The notes beneath the pieces were generated by a model. That model did not search any database. It had not been told where the DNA came from and saw only the letters and a list, made by a program, of their open reading frames with translations. Shown piece after piece: positions 5,915-11,128 of a DNA stretch of 11,128 nucleotides (position 1 is its first letter; each line of letters begins with the position of its first letter). The stretch comes from JBFWUM01 sp050247255 (lineage in GTDB: Bacteria > Acidobacteriota > Vicinamibacteria > Vicinamibacterales > UBA2999). The position numbers and the translations under genes were made by a program. The DNA lies in contig JBFWUM010000081.1 in NCBI GenBank assembly GCA_050247255.1, positions 1 through 11,128 of the forward strand, written 5' to 3'.

Positions 5915-8900
5915 CTATACCGTCTCCGTGCCACCGTGGCTGATCGGGAGCGCCACAACGACGGTTGTTCCCTGTGGCGAAGTCTCCACGCTGATCTCTC
6001 CTCCGTTCAGCTCGATGTTCCGCTTGGCGATCGGCAGCCCGAGGCCGGTGCCGGTCGCCTTGGTGGAGAAGTAGGGCTCGAAGGCGCGCGCCAGCGCCTC
6101 GGGATCCATGCCCGGCCCGGTATCGCTGACCCGGATCCTGACCTTCGCGGGTTCCGCGGCTGCGGATATCGCGAGCGCGCCGCTTCCCGGCATGGCGTAG
6201 AGCGCGTTCTCGACAATGTTGCTCAGCGCGCGCGAGACGAGCGACCGATCGACGAGGATCGCCGGCAGCGTCTCCGGGATGTCCACCGTGAAGGCGATGC
6301 GTCCGCCCAGCGCGGTCACGTACGGATCGACGATCTCGTGCAGCAGCTCGGCGCAGTTCACCGGCGCGGGACGGGCTGTCGGCTGTGACGCGTAGTTCGA
6401 GAACTCCGACGCGATCTGCCGCAGCAGCTTGACCTGGGTCAGGATGTTGCCGACGCACTCCTCGAGCACCGGGCTGAGCGGCTGGCCGCGGTCGGCATGC
6501 ACGCGCCGCAGGTGCTCGGCATTGAGCTGGATCGGCGTCAGCGGGTTCTTGATGTCGTGGGCGACCTGCCGCGACATCTCGGCCCACGCCTCCAGGCGGT
6601 GCGTGCGTTCGAGCTGGCGCCGCTGCCGTTCCAGCTCGCTCGCCATCCCGTTGAAGTCTTCCACCAGCCGGCGCAGCTCGTCGGACGACGTGGCGGCAAT
6701 CCGCACGTCGAGCTCGCCGCGGGCGATGCGCCCGGTGGCCCGGGTCAGGCGGTTGACCGGGTCGGCAATGCGCTCGGCCAGCGAGTAGCCGAGGGCGGCG
6801 CCGGCGAGAATGAACAGGAGTGCGCCGACCAGGACCTGGCGATTGAGCAGATCGATCTGCCGCTCGATCTCCTGCTGTCGCGAGGTCAGCGGCACGGTCA
6901 GGATGGCGTCGATCTGCCGCGCGCGCACCGGGGTGCCGGCGACCAGGTACTCCAGGGCGCCGATCTGCTCGCGGTGCACCGTCGCCGCCTCGCTGCGCAG
7001 GAGCAGGCCGCGGTAGACCGGAGCCGGGGTGCGCCGCGGCAGCAGGCCCGACGCGAACAGGTTGCGCTCGCTGGTGGCCTGGAGGCGGGGCCCGCGGAAG
7101 ATGTTCACGTCCTGGTCGATCAGCCGGCTGACCCAGACCATCAGGTTGTCGTCGACGGCGGCGCCCTGCTGCGCCGCGCGCGGCGCCACCAGGTCCTCGA
7201 CGACGCGGCGTGCTGCGGTGGCGGTGCGGATCGCCTCCTCCTCCACGGTCGCCTCCATCTGCGCGGCGACGTAGTTTCGCGTGACCACGGCCAGCGTGAC
7301 GACCGGGACCACCGCCGCGGCGACAAACGCGAGGAACAGCTTGCGGTAGAAGCTCGCCCGGACCTCGCGCAGGAGGGCGCGGGCGCTGGTCCCGCGNNNN
7401 NNNNNNNNNNNNNNNNNNNNNNNNNNNNNNNNNNNNNNNNNNNNNNNNNNNNNNNNNNNNNNNNNNNNNNNNNNNNNNNNNNNNNNNNNNNNNNNNGACT
7501 CGACCAGCTGCACCTTGGCATCGACCGCCAGGCGGAAGGCGGCCGGGTAGAAGACCAGCGCCGGGACAACGAGTCCGAGCGTGAGGAGCATCAGCCGGAA
7601 GGCCTGCGAACCGTGGCGGTAGCGCGACTTGAGCCGTGTGCCGAGGACGCCGAGCACGATGGCGCCGGCGAGCCCGAGCAGGAGGGGCGCCCGTTCCTCG
7701 GCCGGCGCGCGGCCGAGGGCCAGCCAGGTGAGCGCCGGTGCCGCCCAACAGAAGGCCGTCGCCGCGATGGCGCGCGGATCGTGACGGCCGACACTCCACG
7801 GGACCAGCGACGCGCGCAGTACCAGCACGCAGAGGCCGAGCACCGCGGCGTGCCAGAGCACCAGCCCGAGCTGCAGGGCGACGCGGGCCGTGTCCCACGG
7901 GTGCAGCGAGAAGTGGAGCAGATCGATGCTCGCGTTCGAGATGGTGTCGCGCAGGAACCCGAAGTGCCCGGTGAGCGCCAGCGTCACGACCACCCCCGCC
8001 GCGACCTGCAGCACCGCGTAGGTGGCGCGCCGCGCGCCGGTCGAGAGCCCGAGGCGGCGCCGCCGCCAGGTGAGCCGCCACCCCTCGACGCCGAAAAAGG
8101 CGAGCGCCACCAGCGCGCCGAGCGCCAGCGCCGTCATCAGCATGTCGAACGGCGACGTCAGCAGCGGCGCCAGCCGCGGCGACGCGTAGCCGGTGGCTGC
8201 GAACACCTCGGCGGGCGCCCAGTCGGCCGGGGAGGCGAGACGCATCATCGCCCGGGCGGCAAGGGTGGCCGCAGCAGTCAGCAGGACCGCCACCGTGAAC
8301 GGCGCCCGCGTCCGCGACGCCTTGCGCCAGTCGATGAGCGGCCCGCACAGCAGGACCAGCGCCAGCGCCAGGGTCATCACCGCCAGCGAGCGCGTGGCGG
8401 TCTGCCAGCGGATGCGCGCCGCTTCGATGTCGGTGGCCGCGAGGCGCGCCCGGACGAGGGTTGCCCCCGAAGGCGCCGGCACGTCGAAGACATCGGCGCC
8501 GCCGCCGTTCGCCGTGGTGTCGTCGAGGACCAGCGTCACCCTGGTGAACCGGGTGGCGTAGACGAGCGGATCGCCTCCCGCCGCCGGTGCCACGACGCGT
8601 TCCGCAACGGCAACCCCGACACGCGCGCCGCCTGAGGAGGTGAGTGGCTGCAGGTAGACAAGGCGCAGGCCCACCGGGCCCTGGACCAGGACCCATGCCT
8701 CGTTGCCGGCCATCCGCTCTGCGGGGAACTCGGAGGGCCGCCCGGCCCAGGCCAGCGGCTGCCCGTCCACGCCGTAGACCGTTAACGCCAGTTCCTCGCC
8801 GGGCCTCGCCGCCAGGGCCGCTTCGGCGGCGTCGAACAACTGCCGGGCCGCCGCATCGTCGGCGGCGGCGCTCGCGAGTAATTCCGGATCGGCCACGGAC

Positions 8901-9142
8901 GCCGCGAGATCGCGCAGCTCGCGGGCCATGGCGTCGAACTCGTCGCGGACCTCCGCTTCGACCCGCGTGCGGGAGGCACGCTCGTCCGCCCCAAGCACGA
9001 CCCGGGCGGCGATCGTGCCGAGCGCGAACACGAGGACCGCGGCGGCCAGGCCGGCTGCTCCGAGCACGGCGAGCCGCCGCGCCGGCAGCGGCGCCCTGGT
9101 GGGCGGGATGTCGGGAACGCGCACGGAAGCATTAGATAACAT
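5915..9142 (-). CDS. NtrY-like multi-pass sensor histidine kinase (spans an assembly gap)
   Basis: A membrane histidine kinase of about 1075 residues as assembled, including 34 unknown residues. N-terminal half: TM1 (23-50), a large extracytoplasmic domain (51-250), then about eight more spans (roughly 252-537). The gap covers 549-582. C-terminal half: a span at 598-620, a second extracytoplasmic region (623-768), a span at 769-790, HAMP, H-box AEMSRQVAHDIKNPLTP with phosphorylated H862, N-box SNIVENALYAM (N979), G1 DTGPGMD (D1007), F-box FEPYFSTK and G2 GTGLGL (about 1031-1036). The H-box and C-terminal domain are NtrY-like; the signal is unknown. No response regulator lies nearby. The ATG at 9142 overlaps the divergent gene's earliest start; a GTG at 9124 is a plausible alternative, 6 nt after TCTAAT. 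The gap's true length is unknown, so continuity of one reading frame is likely but unproven. Confidence 0.88.
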   Translation of the reverse strand: MLSNASVRVPDIPPTRAPLPARRLAVLGAAGLAAAVLVFALGTIAARVVLGADERASRTRVEAEVRDEFDAMARELRDLAASVADPELLASAAADDAAARQLFDAAEAALAARPGEELALTVYGVDGQPLAWAGRPSEFPAERMAGNEAWVLVQGPVGLRLVYLQPLTSSGGARVGVAVAERVVAPAAGGDPLVYATRFTRVTLVLDDTTANGGGADVFDVPAPSGATLVRARLAATDIEAARIRWQTATRSLAVMTLALALVLLCGPLIDWRKASRTRAPFTVAVLLTAAATLAARAMMRLASPADWAPAEVFAATGYASPRLAPLLTSPFDMLMTALALGALVALAFFGVEGWRLTWRRRRLGLSTGARRATYAVLQVAAGVVVTLALTGHFGFLRDTISNASIDLLHFSLHPWDTARVALQLGLVLWHAAVLGLCVLVLRASLVPWSVGRHDPRAIAATAFCWAAPALTWLALGRAPAEERAPLLLGLAGAIVLGVLGTRLKSRYRHGSQAFRLMLLTLGLVVPALVFYPAAFRLAVDAKVQLVEXXXXXXXXXXXXXXXXXXXXXXXXXXXXXXXXXXRGTSARALLREVRASFYRKLFLAFVAAAVVPVVTLAVVTRNYVAAQMEATVEEEAIRTATAARRVVEDLVAPRAAQQGAAVDDNLMVWVSRLIDQDVNIFRGPRLQATSERNLFASGLLPRRTPAPVYRGLLLRSEAATVHREQIGALEYLVAGTPVRARQIDAILTVPLTSRQQEIERQIDLLNRQVLVGALLFILAGAALGYSLAERIADPVNRLTRATGRIARGELDVRIAATSSDELRRLVEDFNGMASELERQRRQLERTHRLEAWAEMSRQVAHDIKNPLTPIQLNAEHLRRVHADRGQPLSPVLEECVGNILTQVKLLRQIASEFSNYASQPTARPAPVNCAELLHEIVDPYVTALGGRIAFTVDIPETLPAILVDRSLVSRALSNIVENALYAMPGSGALAISAAAEPAKVRIRVSDTGPGMDPEALARAFEPYFSTKATGTGLGLPIAKRNIELNGGEISVETSPQGTTVVVALPISHGGTETV
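7397..7496. other. Assembly gap of 100 N
   Basis: An exact run of 100 unknown bases, the size usually used as a placeholder for a scaffold join of unknown length. It falls within the kinase gene between the ninth predicted span and the span leading to the HAMP half. Both sides are open in the same minus-strand frame, which would happen by chance about one time in three. Confidence 0.99.
9131..9142. promoter_or_regulatory. Shared AT-rich core between the kinase and membrane-protein genes
   Basis: ATTAGATAACAT is an AT-rich island in GC-rich surroundings, placed exactly between the two divergent coding regions. On the minus strand TCTAAT (9136 to 9131) lies 6 nt before the kinase GTG at 9124. 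On the plus strand GATAAC (9135-9140) or TAACAT (9137-9142) lies 10 or 8 nt before the GTG at 9151. No Shine-Dalgarno is visible for either gene. It shares TTATCT/AGATAA with the mutS-tsaB core. Use as a bidirectional promoter is inference. Confidence 0.35.
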
Positions 9143-9150
9143 TGAGCCCG

Positions 9151-10083
9151 GTGATCGCCCTCAAACCCGTCCTCAAGCGCGGCGCGCTGGTGGCTGCGGC
9201 CAACTGGCAGGTAACGCTCGTCCAGGCGACCGCCGACTCGCTGTTCAAGCTGCTGATCGCCACGCCGATCCTGGGGGGCGCGTTCCTGGTGGCGCTGGTG
9301 GCCGGCACCGAGCCGCGCGAGTTGTTCGGCCAGGACTGGCGCGACCTGGTCGCCACCATCGTGGGATCGCTCTTCGCCCACCCGTTCGTGCTCGCGGCGT
9401 TTCTCGCCGCGGTCGGCGTCGTCGCGGTTGGCGGGTCGCTGTTCGTCTTCCTGGTCAAGGCGGGCACCGTGGCCACCCTCGTGCGTGGGGAGCGCAAGGC
9501 CGGCCCTATCGAGGAGGCGGCGCTGCACCTGGAGTCGTTTCGCGCCGCGGCCAGTTTTTCCCCGGACGCGTACGTCGAGTCGTCGCGGACGCTGTTCCCG
9601 CGCTACGCCCGGCTCGGCCTGATGCTCATGGCGGTCTACCTGGCATCAGGGGCCGCCTACCTGGCGGCGGTGTTCGCCATCGGGTTGACCGGAGACACCT
9701 GGGGACTGGCGGCGCTGACGACGATCCTGTTCGTCGCCTGGATCACCGTGGTGAACTGGATCTACCTGCTGGTGCAGATCGTGGTCGCCGCCGACGACTG
9801 CAGCGTCGCAGTGGCCGCGGCGCGCGCCGCAGCCTTCGTGCGCCGCGAGCGGCGGGCCGTCGGGATGGTCTTCCTGGTGGTGCTGGCGCTGGTGGTCGTC
9901 GCCACCGCCGTCTCGTGGCTGGCGACCGGCGCCCTCTGGCTGATCGGCTTCGTGCCGTTCATCGGCCTGGCCCTCATTCCCATCCAGCTGCTGGCCTGGC
10001 TCTTCCGGGGACTCGTGTTCCAATACATCGGCCTGAGCTCCGTCGGCGCCTACGCGCGCCTGTACCGAGGATCCCTTTCATGA
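9151..10083 (+). CDS. Multi-pass membrane protein of unknown function
   Basis: I do not recognise a named family. The roughly 310-residue protein is rich in Ala, Val and Leu and has about six hydrophobic segments: near residues 23-45, 70-100 (long, possibly two passes), 152-175, 183-208, 238-263 and 265-298. Between the second and third there is a charged cytoplasmic or periplasmic stretch (about 105-150) with paired arginines and RGERKAGPIEEA. I placed the start at GTG 9151 (IALKPVLKRG); a TTG at 9142 would add three residues but lies within the promoter-like core. The gene overlaps the downstream aminotransferase by ATGA (10080-10083), implying co-translation. This could mean the membrane protein handles the aminotransferase's substrate or product, but nothing in the sequence shows transporter motifs. 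Confidence 0.8.
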   Translation: MIALKPVLKRGALVAAANWQVTLVQATADSLFKLLIATPILGGAFLVALVAGTEPRELFGQDWRDLVATIVGSLFAHPFVLAAFLAAVGVVAVGGSLFVFLVKAGTVATLVRGERKAGPIEEAALHLESFRAAASFSPDAYVESSRTLFPRYARLGLMLMAVYLASGAAYLAAVFAIGLTGDTWGLAALTTILFVAWITVVNWIYLLVQIVVAADDCSVAVAAARAAAFVRRERRAVGMVFLVVLALVVVATAVSWLATGALWLIGFVPFIGLALIPIQLLAWLFRGLVFQYIGLSSVGAYARLYRGSLS

Positions 10084-11128
10084 ACTACGAGCACTTCCTG
10101 TCCACGACCGGCCGCCACCTGCACGAGTCCGCCATCCGCCGCATGGGCACCGTGGTGGCGAAGACGGAGGACCTCGTCTCCTTCGCCGCCGGCTATCCGG
10201 ACCCGCGGCTGTTTCCGTGGGACGACTTCCGCGACATCGCCAACGGGCTGCTGACCGGCAAGGACGGCACCGTGCTGCAGTACGGGCCGACCCGCGGCTT
10301 CAAGCCGCTGCTCGAGGCCACGCTCGGGGTGATGGCCGGCCGGGGCATCAGCGCCTCGCTCGAGCAGCTGATGATCACCAGCGGATCGCAGCAGGGAATC
10401 GACCTCGTCGCCCGCGTCCTGATCTCGCCGGGTGACGTCGTGCTGGTGGAGCTGCCGTCGTACACCGGCGGCATTTCGGCCTTCAAGAACATGCAGGCGG
10501 AGCTCGCTGGCGTGAAACAGGAGGCGGACGGGATCGACCTTGCCGACCTCGACCGCGTGCTCCAGCGGGAGCGCGCAGCGGGGAAGCGCGCGAACCTGCT
10601 GTACCTGGTGCCGAACTTCCAGAACCCGACAGGCCTGCTCATCGGCCTCGACAAGCGGCGGGCGCTGCTCGAGTGGGCCGAGCGTCGGGACGTGCTCATC
10701 GTCGAGGACGATCCCTACGGCGTGCTCTATTTCGACGACGTCGCCACGCCGGAGGAGACGCGGCCGATCAAGGCGGACGACGCCAACGGACGCGTCATCT
10801 ACCTGAGCACCTTCTCCAAGACGCTGGCGCCAGGCTTCCGCGTTGGCTGGATGGTCGCGCCGGCGCCGCTCGTGGAGCGGTTCGAGACCGCGAAGCAGTC
10901 GATCGACCTCACGTCCGGCATTCTCGACCAGCGGGTTGTCTACGAGGCGATCCGCCGCGGCCTGCTCGAGTTGCTGGCGCCACAGCTGCGCGACCTCTAT
11001 CGGCGGAAGCGCACAGTGATGGAAACGGCGCTGCGCGAACAGCTGGGCGACGCGCTGTCGTGGCCGGCTCCGAAAGGCGGCTTCTTCCTGTGGGCGACCC
11101 TGCCGGCCGGACAGACCGACACTGCGCT
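10080..11128 (+). CDS. PLP-dependent aminotransferase, LysN/2-aminoadipate-like (partial, runs off the right edge)
   Basis: A fold-type I (aspartate aminotransferase superfamily) enzyme, 349 complete codons visible with the C-terminus outside the window. Seen in order: an N-terminal substrate-site stretch FAAGYPDPRLFP (35-46), QYGPTRGFKPL (67-77), the PLP-phosphate loop SGSQQGIDL (101-109), PNFQNPTG with N182, EDDPYG with D211 contacting the pyridine nitrogen, and the Schiff-base lysine K247 in STFSKTLAPGFRVGW. These features match the group that includes Thermus 2-aminoadipate transaminase LysN and many broad-specificity aromatic or branched-chain aminotransferases. It begins directly with the catalytic domain, so it is not a MocR/GntR-type regulator fusion. 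The exact substrate cannot be assigned. The start is ATG 10080, overlapping the preceding membrane gene by ATGA; coupling replaces a clear Shine-Dalgarno. Confidence 0.92.
   Translation, partial: MNYEHFLSTTGRHLHESAIRRMGTVVAKTEDLVSFAAGYPDPRLFPWDDFRDIANGLLTGKDGTVLQYGPTRGFKPLLEATLGVMAGRGISASLEQLMITSGSQQGIDLVARVLISPGDVVLVELPSYTGGISAFKNMQAELAGVKQEADGIDLADLDRVLQRERAAGKRANLLYLVPNFQNPTGLLIGLDKRRALLEWAERRDVLIVEDDPYGVLYFDDVATPEETRPIKADDANGRVIYLSTFSKTLAPGFRVGWMVAPAPLVERFETAKQSIDLTSGILDQRVVYEAIRRGLLELLAPQLRDLYRRKRTVMETALREQLGDALSWPAPKGGFFLWATLPAGQTDTA

Noticed and set aside
5862..8696. Second long minus-strand frame (944 codons) and a 712-codon plus-strand frame (6497-8635) across the kinase gene
   Set aside because: Both are shadows of the kinase frame, rich in Arg/Ala/Pro/Gly and without motifs. 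The H, N, G1 and G2 boxes lie in the 5915-9142 frame.
10080..11128. MocR-type transcriptional regulator with an aminotransferase-like domain
   Set aside because: There is no N-terminal GntR helix-turn-helix; the protein begins straight into the aminotransferase fold, coupled to the preceding gene.

Overview
The window is GC-rich, densely coding DNA made up of conserved housekeeping genes. It looks like a metagenome-assembled or draft scaffold, because an exact 100-base N run (7397-7496) marks a gap of unknown true size. Base composition, the style of the NtrY-like kinase and above all the short-unit intergenic repeats suggest a soil or sediment Acidobacteriota (Vicinamibacteria-like) genome. 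That placement is inference: no rRNA or tRNA gene is present to confirm it.

Layout, left to right: (1) a heptad-unit inverted repeat ending exactly at the stop codon of mutS (minus strand, mismatch repair). (2) A 29-bp divergent gap with one AT-rich core, followed by tsaB-rimI (plus strand: tRNA t6A biosynthesis and ribosomal-protein/TsaD-type acetyltransferase, overlapping GTGA). tsaB carries an in-frame repeat insertion. (3) A second heptad inverted repeat beginning at the rimI stop codon. (4) A small YdcH/DUF465 coiled-coil protein gene with a strong ribosome binding site and its own intrinsic terminator. (5) psd-pssA (overlapping by 8 bp), which together make phosphatidylethanolamine from CDP-diacylglycerol and serine. 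(6) A nonamer-unit inverted repeat between the converging ends of pssA and the next gene. It supplies the last codons of pssA and stops one base short of the other gene's stop codon. (7) A very large minus-strand NtrY-like histidine kinase with about nine N-terminal membrane spans, interrupted by the N run. (8) Divergently, a plus-strand multi-pass membrane protein of unknown function, overlapping (ATGA) a fold-type I PLP aminotransferase that runs off the right edge.

I see no CRISPR array, phage, transposase, defence or biosynthetic cluster. The least conventional content is the set of three short-unit repeat families (two with 7-nt periods, one with a 9-nt period). Three of the four loci are paired inverted arms abutting or containing a stop codon, and the fourth lies inside tsaB. 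The second notable pattern is two divergent gene pairs that each share a tiny AT-rich promoter-like core 6-18 nt from the start codons, with no Shine-Dalgarno, suggesting short-leader or leaderless transcripts.
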